NCBI GenBank assembly: GCA_021229015.1
Contig: CM037782.1
Coordinates: 63,302,108-63,366,107 of the forward strand
Direction: 5' to 3'
Origin: Solen grandis
Lineage: Eukaryota; Mollusca; Bivalvia; Adapedonta; Solenidae
DNA length: 64,000 bases
The position numbers and the translations under genes are program-made. The notes beneath the pieces are model-generated. The model was not told where the DNA came from and ran no database searches. It saw nothing but the letters and a program-made list of their open reading frames with translations. The first letter of the stretch is position 1; every line of letters starts with the position of its first letter. Below are positions 53,867 to 64,000 of this stretch, piece by piece.

Positions 53867-56010
53867 AAGAGTTTATTAATTTTAACTGCAATAATGAGCG
53901 TGTAACGCTTCCCTCTCGGTGGTACAAAATATACCACATTTGCAACATGTATTGGCAATATTATAGCAAGTTACAGAACTCAAGTTTTGCCAAATACTAG
54001 ATTAGTAAATTATAGGCTAGTTTTGACAATTTTTTGTATGAGACGCTCAACGACAAGATTAATGCAAAGCTGTCATCTGTGATATATCTTACGTGAATGT
54101 GAGAGAAAAAATCTATTAACATCAGTTTATGTTAAAGGTTACCAAGAACGCACTGTTCGCTCCGCCCTTCTTTAATCAGCAAATGAAATCCTATGTTCTA
54201 TCAAACTCGATATATAACGTACACTTTGATTGGCTGATGTTTCGCTACCGTGACCGAGTGGATAAGCATGACATATTTTGGAGAGAGTGTGCAAAACATC
54301 ATATGGATACGAGTTTCAGTGAAACATAATCTTGCACTTCATATGTCACAATATCCATATTTCAAAAGGATCATGGCTTGTATCTTTAATCGAAGATATA
54401 TATACATTTTTTCCAGTGGTCATATGATAGAAATGAATCTGACACAACTTCAGGTTAAGAAGCTTACGCTGATTTATCCTACTTTGAAAGAATATCGACC
54501 CTAAAAAGTTTTTAAAAAATATATTTGACTGTCTTCAAATAGAAAATTCAAAAATGTATATTTGAAAATTCTCAATAAATGTTTTCTATGTACACCTGAA
54601 ATAGGCGATTCCTACACGTTTCCAGAAGTTTGAAAATGCCGACAGATTGTGCTGATAATCGTCAAACTTTTTCTATAGAATCAATGGCCAACATGATTAA
54701 GCGCATCGTAAACTGAGATTTAAAAAAGAGAGGCATGTAATTGATAGTCATATGGCGAGATAATAGTTATTTGAAGAAATTTCACGATTGTATAATACAA
54801 AGAAAATTATTGAAATGTGTCCGGGAAATGTGTAAGAAGAAACAAGTTCTATGACATATGTAAATACATGTATTTTATTACATTGCACGATACCTTATGC
54901 ATTAAGAGTGCAAATATTTTGTAAATATTGAAAATATCTATAGTAAGCAAGCTGTTTTCGTAACACGGGGGTTTAGAGGATCAGCTTTCGCAAGTCTGAG
55001 AATTCGCAAGACTGGGGTTTAGAGGTCTGGATTAGGTTTCGGAAAACTGGGGTTTAAGGGATTTTTCTTTCTCTTAATTTATTTGGAATTGCATTACAGA
55101 AACAAGGTGTTATTCCCCGGAGCGGATATCCGAATACCATGTCATCCGAGATATATTCCTAGCCCCGACACAAGCCCAATTATTCGTTTTCAGTGGATAT
55201 GGACAATATCTCATCGAGAAGTGATACGATTTACATATTTTCACGAGCTTGTAGCGCGAGTGAAAATGTGAAAACTTCGATACGATCTATTTTCCATATT
55301 CACTCAAAAGAAACATATTTTCTTTTCATTTTATGCTAATTACTGCTACATACCTATCCATATACATGTAATATCTAAGTAGGTAAGGCAAATCTATATC
55401 AGTCACACTGTGGGATATGGATTTTATGTCGCTGATAGGACACAGTCTTGAATCAGCATAAAATATAAGATTATTTTAATTCCCGAGGCTTTTAAACATC
55501 CCGAAATATCGCATTTCTTCTATATTTTGGAGTTTGTATTAAGTACTGAGAACATTCGTTTCAAGTTTCAATACACATATTACCGCGAATCAGCCCATCA
55601 GATCGCTAGAAATTAGGTCATTTGGAAAAAAAGCGGTATGGACTAAACTTCCAACCAAGGTCTCTTCATACTATATACAGAGACCCTGTCCCAACTAAGG
55701 CGAAAAAAAAGTTGTTTGTTTCATCTTACATCACCGAATGAATAGGTTCGATAGGACGGCTAAACTTTTTTTTTTTTTTTTTTTTTTCCATTTTATTTTT
55801 TTTTACCTTACTTTTTTAGGGGAAGTGACAAAAAAAGCGTTTTGCAACCGTAATAACCCGAGTTCTACGAAAAAATGTTTAGGGTCGGTACAGAAAAACA
55901 TAAGGTCAGTCGGGTAAGTGGAAGCAAGTAACTTTTTTAATTACGCCTATTGTAAGCAATTCTTTCACCAACAATAAAATTAAAAATAAATACAAAGATT
56001 CCATCAAATA
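53867..56010. other. intergenic stretch between LRR gene and minus-strand gene
   Basis: AT-rich, with a T-run at about 55768-55787. Short frames near 54129-54500 and 55083-55271 show no recognisable domain. Nothing else supported. Confidence 0.5.
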
Positions 56011-56037
56011 AATGATGTTTTTGTGGATTGTAGATAA

Positions 56038-56040
<3 letters not shown>

Positions 56041-56085
<45 letters not shown>
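56041..56085. repeat. (TG)n microsatellite
   Basis: About 21 TG units followed by TTGTTGTTG; frames of CVCV or HTHT over it are artefacts. Confidence 0.95.
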
Positions 56086-56411
56086 GTTGTTGTTTTTATC
56101 TTTTTTATGTACGAGAAAACGGATAAACAAATACAGACGAAAACGGAAGTTGGGACATTGTGCATGCATATTGTTAATACACGGGCATTCACGGTATAAT
56201 GTTTATGGCGGTATTATGTATAGAAGGGATATGCATTAAGTTTGCAATCTAACTTTCTTAAATATAACAAGTCTGCTTGCCCATCGATACTTGTAAAATA
56301 ACTTAAATTGATCCTTTCATAGTTTCATTTATGTACATACCTGTATAATTTGAATCTGGAGTATGAAGCTTGAAATAAAAAGGAGAAAACGCTGGATATA
56401 ATTGTCTGGTG

Positions 56412-56417
56412 TTTATT
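56412..56417 (-). terminator. poly(A) signal of the minus-strand gene
   Basis: TTTATT on the plus strand, AATAAA on the minus strand, about 56 bases past the stop at 56473. Confidence 0.6.
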
Positions 56418-56472
56418 ATTTCACTAAAAAGAGGGAGGTTACTTCCTCTTCCATTATCAGGTAGACACGTTT

Positions 56473-57007
56473 CTAGATATAGTTGTTGACATGCACAAGC
56501 TTCATTGTCCCATCTTTATTAGGCACAACAATCATTTCCATTTGACCTAAGCGTTCTTGCACGAGATAATTATGTCTTTCTATACGTTGTACGTCTGATC
56601 GAAGCCTGTTATACCCAATGAAGCCATTCTCCATTCTCTCTATGTTATAAACCATACGACACGGTTTCCTGGTCAGCTTTTGTCGTGAAAGAGCCAAAAG
56701 AGATTCGACTTTCTTTTTCTGGCCAGGGTCCCTCTGTGACAAACTTTTAAGGGAATCATAATATTGACGGCCTTCTTTCGTCACGGAATGTTTAAATACG
56801 TTCCGATTGACTGAATTGTGTTTGCGGTTATTGTTTTCTGTCTCCTGATTCAGAGACGTATTGCTATATGGACCTATAAACTCGTTGAAGTTAACACCTG
56901 AGCCTGCGATCATGGTTTCCAAATTTGTTTCGTCTCCACTTCCGGTGTGGCATAATCTTACACTTCCGGTTGTGCACAAATTGTTATTATCTTTATCTAC
57001 TGCATTT
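56473..57007 (-). CDS. unknown gene, last exon
   Basis: Acceptor TTATTTTACAG at 57008; 178 codons to a stop at 56473. Polar and basic: NTSLNQETENNNRKHNSVNR, EGRQYYDSLKSLSQRDPGQK, YNRLRSDVQRIERHNYLVQE. Probably helical in the second half. Starts in the phase left by the exon at 57247. Confidence 0.85.
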
Positions 57008-58026
57008 CTGTAAAATAACAATAAATGATAATAAAATCATTAATTATATGATCTTCTCGGAAATACATATTACAAATCTGAGAGAGTGGTTAACCATTGT
57101 TAATACTCGCATTACCGATAATTGTCATAAATTGTTTAAAGGAAGTATTTGTGTAATGGAGTAGAAAAAATAAGCCTGCATAATTTATTGCTTATAAAAC
57201 ATCAATTAATGATTCATAAATAAAGCAATCTGATATGAACACGTACTTTTTATACAATTCCTGTATGCGTTTTAAACGTTCAAGTAGATCCTGCTGACGC
57301 GCCATTTCCTCTCTGAGCTGTTTCTCGAGAGCCTCGATCTGAGTTAGGAGAAGTAACTTCCTGCCGGCAAGTGGCACCAGGTGGAGCTGCTGCTTACACA
57401 GCTGCTCGCTGGTGCTCATGATGTCGTCTGCAACCTTTTGACCTAATGTAAATAATTGTTTTCTTTTCGTCATGATATTTTTTTTTCAAAGAAATATCAA
57501 ACACACAAAAATACAATAAAAAAACAAAACAAACAAACAAGTAATTTATAGAATATGTCCATGTAGATCTACATATAAAATGTATATATACATCGCCATA
57601 ATCAAATATCTTATTCTAATTACGCATGCATTTTAGCAGTGTAAACATGTTTCACCAACACTTACACCGCCACCATCATCATCATCATTATCATCATCAT
57701 CAGTTCATCGTAAGAACTATCTCAGAACTATTCGAAGCCGGTTATTTACTTTGACGTCTGAATATTTTCTTCAGTGCATTCAACTTGTGTCGTAGACGTG
57801 CGGTGACACGCCGGTGTAAGCTCTGCGCACGCTTTGATTCCTTAACGAACATCGGTGTGTCCGTCTGTGTGTATGTACAGGTCTTGCGGGCACCCCAAAG
57901 TAGTGAGTCGTCCGTATTGCCACTCTTGAACGGTGTTGAAAACGGCTCTGGGTCATAATGAAGCCAGGCGGGATTCCTCTCTAGGTCGGAAAAATGGAAT
58001 TTGAAAACATTTGTAATGAGATACAT

Positions 58027-58065
<39 letters not shown>

Positions 58066-61000
58066 ACACTCATACATGCATGATATTTTTGAGTTTGAAA
58101 TCGTATTGTAAAACCATTAAGTATGATCTTAGGCTTAAATTCTCGAAAGCGAAAAAAAAATATCGAACGCAAAAATAGTATTATCTCAGGCTCAAAATTC
58201 TCGAAAGTAGGTATGATCTCAGGCTCAAAGTTCTCGAAAGTAAGTATGATCTCAGGCTCAAAGTTCTCGAAAGTAAGTATGATCTCAGGCTCAATGTTCT
58301 CGAAAGTAATTATGGTCTCAGGCTCAAAGTTCTCGAAAGTAATTATGGTCTCAGGCTCAAAGTTCTCGAAAGTAATTATGGTCTCAGGCTCAAAGTTCTC
58401 GAAAGTAAGTATGGTCTCAGGCTCAAAGTTCTCGAATGTTATAATGGTCTCAGGCTCAAAGTTCTCGAAAGTAATTATGGTCTCAGACTCAAAGTTCTTG
58501 AAAGTAAGTATGGTCTCAGACTCAAAGTTCTCGAAAGTAATTATGATCTCAGACTCAATGTTCTCGAAAGTTATAATGGTCTCAGGCTCAAAGTTCTCGA
58601 AAGTTAGTATGGTCTCAGGCTCAAAGTTCTCGAAAGTAATTATGATCTCAGGCCCAAAGTTCTCGAAAGTAAGTATGGTCTCAGGCTCAAAGTTCTCGAA
58701 AGTAATTATGATCTCAGGCTCAAAGTTCTCGAAAGTAAGTATGGTCTCAGGCTCAAAGTTCTCGAAAGTAAGTATGGTCTCAGGCTCAAAGTTCTCGAAA
58801 GTAATTATGGTCTCAGGCTTTAAATGTACATTGACTTTAGAGGTCACATTTTGTGTTTGACAACGAAAATCGTAATTCCTGCTTAAAATAAATGAGAATT
58901 AAAAAAGATTAAAATCAAGTTCAGTGATAACACTCTGAAACGTCCTCGATATTGAAATTTATTTAACATTTTCAAGAAAAAATGAATACGTTTGAGTTCG
59001 TAGAAGCCGATCCAACCCGACAGCAAGACGATGATGAACTGCAAAACGATCCACTGAAAGTAAAGGGTTAACTTAATCATCACTGACAATATTTAAGTAA
59101 TAATATACCAGTTAGTCCTGTCACAAAACAATAAACAACGATATACATTCCTTTAAATGTAAAAGTATTTCTTATGAATATAATTACCAGCTCCTCTCGA
59201 TGAATCCTGATTTGGACTTTGCGTCTCAATGTGTCAACACCGGTCTGAATGACTAGTGCTAGCTAGTGACGTCACAGTCTCTATTTATAGAATGCTGTGC
59301 GTCTTTCTCTTTAAGCGGGTACCAAACTCGCACTGGGTCACGACATATGTGTTTATTAAATATTTACCATATCCACGCCTGTGTATAATGGTAAACGATA
59401 AATCGTAATAGTTTGAATATTGTATTGTATTGTATTGTATTGTATTGTATCATTATTCTTTAAAGATAAAAAGGTGATTTCTTTTATGTGTTTGCTTTAT
59501 GTGTAAAAGGTCACGGCATAAAACTGGGTCGAATTAGTCATGTGTAATTTATTCCTTTTTTCATCCTCCTACTTCTCGTCATTATCAGCTTGTTTTTTTT
59601 TTCATACTTATTAACGTACATTCAAAAGATATTCATTATACGAATACATACGAGAAAAAATTCCTTTAAAAGGAAGGTTATCCCAGTTTATTATCAGTCG
59701 TTAACCACCAACCATTTTGTTTTTGTTTTTCAAGTTTTGGCCCCAGAGTGATAACCAAGTCGTTAGTACCGTCGAGTGGATTTACCGGTAAAGATTGAAT
59801 TCATCTTTCAAGAATTGCAAGTGTTGATGAATTAATAATGTGTCTCATATATGAGCAGATCGCAACAATGGTTTTTAAACAGATTTATGTCAATGCTTTG
59901 TGTTGACTACTGCATCTATTATATTACGAACCTTACTGTGAAGGCCAATATAATAATTGATAATAAATGGTTTCCGGTTTATTTTGTGAAAAATTAATAC
60001 AGATAACCAGTACAAGCAGCCATTTGCTGATTACAGGGGCTCGCAGTTGCTTTGCCGTTTGAAACCCCACTGTGTTTCTGTAGTGTGTTTTGTAACAGTC
60101 GCTAACGTCAGCGGTTGTACCCCTTTTTATCGCAGTGTATAGAATGTAAGCAGGGTACCATATTGTAACTGAAAGCTGTCGCCCTCACTGATCGCACGGC
60201 AGCGTTAGTTGTTTATTCCTTCCCACAATTCATTTTAACTTTTGGAAACGCGCCGTACACCGTACCCAAACGGATAATCTCGGCCATTTGCCAAAAGCAA
60301 CAAGACCGAAATGTTACAAGAAATGTTACTATAAGGGAATCACAAATCCGAATCAAATAATAGACTAACAAGAAAAATTTTGACGCAAGCGTTAAAGAAT
60401 CGGGCCGAATAATTATTGTTGTTGGCGTGATTCTCCGTCATTGCGGGAAAATGATGTAATATCCATTTCGCTGCTCTACTGGTACTTGCTTCTTTACATA
60501 ATGCAGGAATGCTTTGAGAACCAGCGTGTAAATAAACCACCAAAAAAAAAACCCTGCATTTTGAGATGTTTTAGATGACGCTATGTAATACCTAAGGAGT
60601 AAAATAAAATCCATCATTTTTTCTCATTTATTTTCTGGCAAGATATTATTTATTCAATGCATGATAAAAGACATCGTCGAATACCCCCGGCTGACTCATT
60701 CCGCTATCTATCGATCGGCCGTGGGTATTCGACGATGGATAAAAGAATGCTTTGTATTGAATGATTTCATCGCTGAGATAATTTCAGGCACAAATTTTGT
60801 CAGATATTTCTTCCTGTAATGCAATATTTTCTTTTTTTTTAATCCCACATATCTAGTGTCATACTGCATGCATACTTTTGCCATATGCTTTGTATGCATA
60901 AGCTGTAAAAGTAGAGGATTCACAAAGGCATTTAGCCTGTTGATCAATTCTATTACTAAAAGGAGAGGACTCACAAAGGCATTTAGCCTGTTGTTCAATC

Positions 61001-61868
61001 CTGTTACGTTCACATCTATTGGTTTTCGTACTGGCTGGAGGAAGTAATTTCAACATAATTACAATAAGACTAAATCGAAGATCTGTATTTCTAGTAGGTA
61101 ACTGATAATACAAAACACTTAAATGATAATGTGATGTAATCTGAATTTACAACCTATGCTGCCATAGTCAAATGTTGTTATTATTGTTAGCTGACAAATG
61201 TTTGTTTGTTTGTTTGTTGGATTTAACGTCTCTCCGACAGTATTTCAGGCATTTGGAGTCGATGTCTACTTGAGACAGATATATTGATGCCACACTGCAG
61301 TATCACGCCGTAAACATATGGCATGATACCACACCCAGTCACATTATCCTGACACCGGGCCAACCAGTCCTGGAACTACCTGAGCGCCAAGCAAGGGAGC
61401 TATACCAGTACCATTTTTTTTTTTTTTTTTTTGGTTTGACGCGGCCGGGTTAGCAGACAAGTATAAGTACGAAAACGGAAAGTATGTTTATACTTGATTT
61501 TGTGTAAGTACAATACATGTATAACACTCCGCAGATGAAACATAAAAAGTAAAACTCACTTTTAAATACAAATGTACATCATGTAAAGACTGGCACGGAG
61601 AAACGCATGACACTGTTCAGCAATTAAAACCCGTATCAGGAACCGTAATAATAATTAATAATAAGCCAAAAACTACAAATGGCAATAAGTGATTGAAATC
61701 GACACCTAACCAACACTGCAACGTCCATTTACCATGAGGGCAGACTGGTCCTTGTCCCCAGTTGCTATGGCATCCCGGCACGTGCCTGCAATAGACAACA
61801 AGAGTGCCCCCGGTTTATCCCAGCGTCTCCAGGAACCTAGTGGTCTAGTACTGCTTTCGTCGTTGTCT
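56473..61868 (-). CDS. multi-exon membrane/coiled-coil protein of unknown function (whole gene)
   Basis: Proposed minus-strand exons in order: 61868-61733, 59244-59188, 59053 to about 58940, 57980-57750, 57442-57247, 57007-56473. Phases match at all junctions I can define; the 3' end of the 59053 exon is not settled and the start lies upstream or beyond the window. The protein would have a soluble N-part (GSWRRWDKPGALLLSIAGTC), a basic stretch, one membrane helix (WIVLQFIIVLLSGWIGFY), a basic region, a coiled coil and a C-terminal region ending VPNKDGTMKLVHVNNYI. I do not recognise the family. The two exons at 61868 and 59244 could belong to another transcript. Confidence 0.55.
57247..57442 (-). 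CDS. unknown gene, coiled-coil exon
   Basis: Acceptor TTTACATTAG at 57443, donor AAA|GTACGT at 57247. Encodes VADDIMSTSEQLCKQQLHL, then LTQIEALEKQLREEMARQ and LLERLKRIQELYKK, with clear heptads. An ATG at 57473 opens the same frame but lies in the intron part by this model; it could be an alternative start. Confidence 0.83.
57655..57702. repeat. (ATC)n microsatellite
   Basis: CATCATCATCATCATTATCATCATCATCAG in the intron between the exons at 57442 and 57750. Confidence 0.8.
57750..57980 (-). CDS. unknown gene, basic exon
   Basis: Acceptor CCGACCTAG at 57981, donor CAAA|GTAAAT at 57750, phase 1 on both sides. Encodes RNPAWLHYDPEPFSTPFKSG, LLWGARKTCTYTQTDTPMFV and RRVTARLRHKLNALKKIFRR, ending strongly basic. 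Confidence 0.8.
58029..58061. repeat. (CT)n microsatellite
   Basis: About 16 CT units between the exon at 57980 and the 33-bp array. Confidence 0.93.
58120..58822. repeat. 33-bp minisatellite, about 20 units, open on both strands
   Basis: Each unit reads GGCTCAAAGTTCTCGAAAGT followed by AA[GT]TATG[GA]TCTCA on the plus strand. 33 is a multiple of 3 and no unit has a stop in one frame of each strand, so 245 codons (plus, GSKFSKVIMVS repeated) and 288 codons (minus, ETIITFENFEP repeated) stay open. It lies inside an intron of the minus-strand gene by my model. The first units (58120-58180) are degenerate. Confidence 0.92.
58940..59053 (-). CDS. unknown gene, transmembrane exon
   Basis: Acceptor TTACTTTCAG at 59054. 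Encodes the hydrophobic WIVLQFIIVLLSGWIGFY, then FYELKRIHFFLKMLNKFQYR. Several weak donors (GTATTC near 58995, GTTTCA near 58945, GTGTTA near 58937) are possible; I could not choose. One helix, then positive charges, suggests the following part is cytosolic. Confidence 0.6.
59188..59244 (-). CDS. unknown gene, small exon before the membrane segment
   Basis: 57 nt, 19 codons, TGVDTLRRKVQIRIHREEL, phase 0 both sides. Acceptor CATTCAG at 59245, donor CTG|GTAATT. The acceptor has a poor pyrimidine tract and a TATA box and CRE lie just upstream, so this may instead be part of a first, non-coding exon. Confidence 0.45.
59267..59290 (-). promoter_or_regulatory. TATA box with an adjacent full CRE palindrome
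   Basis: On the minus strand CTATAAATAG (59290-59281) is followed 7 bases later by TGACGTCA (59274-59267), the exact CREB/ATF site. Predicted start of transcription would be near 59257, upstream of the exon at 59188-59244. No promoter can be proved from sequence. Confidence 0.45.
59421..59450. repeat. (TATTG)n pentamer repeat
   Basis: Five to six tandem TGTAT units upstream of the minus-strand gene. Confidence 0.85.
59451..60660. other. intronic or intergenic stretch, nothing supported
   Basis: No repeat family or coding frame stands out on either strand. Confidence 0.5.
60671..60737. mobile_element. 67-bp foldback element with 8-bp target duplication
   Basis: Arms CATCGTCGAATACCC (60672-60686) and GGGTATTCGACGATG (60723-60737) are exact inverted copies. 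GATAAAAG flanks on both sides (60663-60670 and 60738-60745). 8-bp duplications are typical of hAT-type insertions. Confidence 0.75.
60905..61012 (+). repeat. about 54-bp tandem duplication
   Basis: AGGATTCACAAAGGCATTTA..GCCTGTTGATCAATTCT is followed by AGGACTCACAAAGGCATTTA..GCCTGTTGTTCAATCCT. Confidence 0.8.
61200..61450 (-). repeat. SINE-A copy, reverse
   Basis: Tail TTTGTTTGTTTGTTTG (CAAA units in reverse), body GTCGATGTCTACTTGAGACA, CACACTGCAGTATCACG, CATTATCCTGACACCGGGCC. Head is cut at a T-run (about 61416-61432). Confidence 0.82.
61733..61868 (-). CDS. internal exon, probably of the minus-strand unknown gene
   Basis: Acceptor TTTCACACAG at 61869, donor ATG|GTAAAT at 61732. 45 full codons after one leading base: DNDESSTRPLGSWRRWDKPG, LLLSIAGTCRDAIATGDKDQ. 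Ends in phase 0, which fits the exon at 59244. Link to the downstream exons is inferred. Confidence 0.65.
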
Positions 61869-62040
61869 CTGTGTGAAAAAAAGAGAACAGAAAATAAAAT
61901 AAGAAACTGTAACTCAGAATTCATTAAACCGTTGTGCATGCTTTTACTGTGAAATGAAGGCATTTCCGATGTAGAGAAATGTTCTATTGTGCAAATAAAA
62001 CGTAGTAAGCTCAGAATAATAAAACCTCGCTTATGATAAA

Positions 62041-63596
62041 CAAGAGGGCCATGATGGCCCTGAATCGCTCACCTGAGTACCATTGCTTCAACTGATGTCA
62101 AGGTTTTTAAACAGACAAGGATTCTGATATAACTTAATCTAAAACATTTTACCCCTGACAATACTACACACCAAATATCTAAGCAATGGGCTATATGGTT
62201 TCAGAGAAGACTTGGGCGCAGGGTCATTTATCACCGTTGGGCCAAGACTTTGAAAATCTTTGTAATGAACCATTAGATGCTACTACATACCAAAAATCTT
62301 AGCTCTAGGCCTTATTGATTCATAGAAGAAGATTTTTTTAAGATTTTCCTATTTAACTCTATGTAAAACAAGTGACCCCAGGTGTGGGGTCATTTATCAC
62401 CATTGGGCTATGATTTGTACAATCTTGGTAGTGGCCCATAAGATGATGCTACATACCAAATATCTAAGCTCTAGGCCTAATGGATTCATAGAAGAAGATT
62501 TTTTAAGATTTTCCTATTTACTTTTTTTAAAACAAGTGACCCCAGGTGTGGGGTCATTTATCACCATTGGGCTATGATTTGTACAATCTTGGTAGTGGCC
62601 CATAAGATGATGCTACATACCAAATATCTAAGCTCTAGGCCTAATGGATTCATAGAAGAAGATTTTTTAAGATTTTCCTATATAACTCTGTGTAAAACAA
62701 GTGACCCCTGATGCGGGGTCATTTATCACCATAGGGCTATGATTTGTACAATCTTGGTAGTGGCCCATAAGATGATGCTTCATACCAAATATCTAAGCTC
62801 TAGGCCTAATGGATTCATAGAAGAAGATTTTTTAAGATTTTCCTATATAACTCTGTGTAAAACAAGTGACCCCTGATGCGGGGTCATTTATCACCATACG
62901 GCTATGATTTGTACAATCTTGGTAGTGGCCCATAAGATGATGCTACATACCAAATATCTAAGCTCTAGGCCTTATGGATTCATAGAAGAAGATTTTTTAA
63001 GATTTTTCTATATAACTTTATGTAAAACAAGTGACCCCTGGTGCGGGGTCATTTATCACCATAGGGCTATGATTTGTACAATCTTGGTAGTGGCCCATAA
63101 GATGATGCTTCATACCAAAAATCAAAAGGTTAGGCCTTGTGGTTTCGGAGAAGAAGATTTTTTCAAGTTTTTCCTATATTAGCCTATGTGAAATCAAGTG
63201 ACCCCTGGGGCGGGGCCAATTTTGACCCCAGGGTCATAATTTGTACAATCCTGGTAGAGAGTCATAAGATCATGCTACATACCAAAAATCAAAAGGCTAG
63301 GCCTTGTGGTTTCAGAGAAGAAGATTTTTTAAATTTTCATTTTTAAAATCTATTTTTAGCTCCTGTGACCTAATTATGCGATGGACCAGAACCATTTATA
63401 CAACTTTAGTAGAGCTTCATCCAAGGAACATTCCTGCAAAATATTTTTCAAATTGGCCAAGCCGTTTAGGAGGAGATGTTGTTTGAAGCAATTGTTGACG
63501 CCGGACGCACGCACGCACGCACGCACGGACGACGGACGCCGGACAAAAGGCGATCAGAAAAGCTCACCTTGAGCACGTTGTGCTCATGTGAGCTAA
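62041..63596 (-). repeat. AGCTCACC-family repeat with about 175-bp tandem core, reverse
   Basis: Left end AGAGGGCCATGATGGCCCTG then ATCGCTCACCTGAG; right end GCTCACCTTGAGCAC..GTGCTCATGTGAGCT with (GCAC/CGGACG)n at about 63505-63545. Core units of about 175-180 bp (62290-63300) repeat AAGATTTTTTAAGATTTTCC, AACAAGTGACCCC and TACAATCTTGGTAGTGG six times. Mirror image in layout of 24155-25384. Short frames in it are not genes. Confidence 0.82.
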
Positions 63597-63599
63597 AAA

Positions 63600-64000
63600 A
63601 AAATATATATAAATGTATAGCTTCTAGATGAGGTATATATTCCATATATCTACCCAAAACATTTTTTTTTCTTTTTATCTTATGCCAGCTGCTGCTAAGT
63701 AAAAAAATAGTAGTTCTTGCAGATCTAAATCACTCACGCTGTGAGATATGGATTTTTTCTCACTGACAGAATGCAGTATTTCATCAGTTAGCATAAAATT
63801 AAGACTTGTTTTGCTACGTTGAGTTTTCTGTTTGCTAATGTAATATTGTAGCTCAAACTTTGCAGAGTCTGCACAGCAAAGTCCATTTCTTTATACATCA
63901 TTTCAAGGAAAGTAAATTATTATTCATCAAATCATATATTTGTACATGGATATTCATAGAGTACAGATTTTCTTTTTTAACAATCTGTAAAGGTTCTATA
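63600..64000. other. right edge, nothing supported
   Basis: AT-rich sequence after the repeat element; no exon, repeat or RNA could be supported. Confidence 0.5.

Noticed and set aside
58120..58822. CRISPR-like array
   Set aside because: Units are directly tandem with no unique spacers and the DNA is animal; it is a minisatellite.
60708..61113. Genes in the 60.7-61.1 kb frames
   Set aside because: They come from a 54-bp tandem duplication read in several frames; no splice or domain support.

Overview
This is eukaryotic nuclear DNA, most likely from a bivalve mollusc. It is AT-rich and has long introns with GT/AG splice sites. Interspersed repeats make up much of it: tRNA-derived SINEs, (TCCG)n-headed tandem elements, a TTAA-flanked hairpin MITE, L1/Tx1-like LINEs and a Polinton remnant. 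One short C1qDC gene and one LRR-ectodomain gene are also present. The species call is inferred from this repeat and gene style. No bacterial-type operon, CRISPR array or rRNA was seen. A 100-base N gap lies at 50001-50100.

Layout. 376-948: decayed Polinton/adintovirus-like fragments, an adenain-type protease on the minus strand abutting an A32/FtsK-type ATPase piece on the plus strand. 2290-3495: a minus-strand secreted C1q-domain gene. 3965-6446: a 190-200 bp tandem repeat, then a non-autonomous element with exact 15-bp inverted ends. 7176-50262: one large plus-strand gene, reconstructed here from 17-18 exons, encoding a protein of about 1100 residues with four U1/matrin-type zinc fingers, an RG-rich repeat, an acidic stretch and a DP[YH]R repeat. 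Its introns hold two antisense LINEs (8182-13690 and 36881-40249), a third LINE tail, three copies of a 234-bp MITE, SINEs and several (TCCG)n-headed repeat elements. 52808-53866: a single-exon LRR protein with signal peptide and probable GPI tail. 56473-61868: a minus-strand multi-exon gene of unknown function with one membrane segment and a coiled coil, whose intron holds a 33-bp minisatellite open on both strands. 62041-63596: another tandem-core repeat element.

The zinc-finger gene model is supported by matching phases at every junction. The sum of the exons is a whole number of codons only if one base missing from the DP[YH]R repeat (near 46056) is counted. The zinc-finger set and RG and acidic segments suggest a nuclear RNA- or dsRNA-binding role, but this is inference. 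The strongest novel leads are the 28-bp minisatellite grown from a MITE end, the 25-nt microexon, the frame break in exon 14, the Polinton remnant, the LINE ORF1 that joins zinc knuckles to an SGNH esterase, and the dual-strand open 33-bp array.
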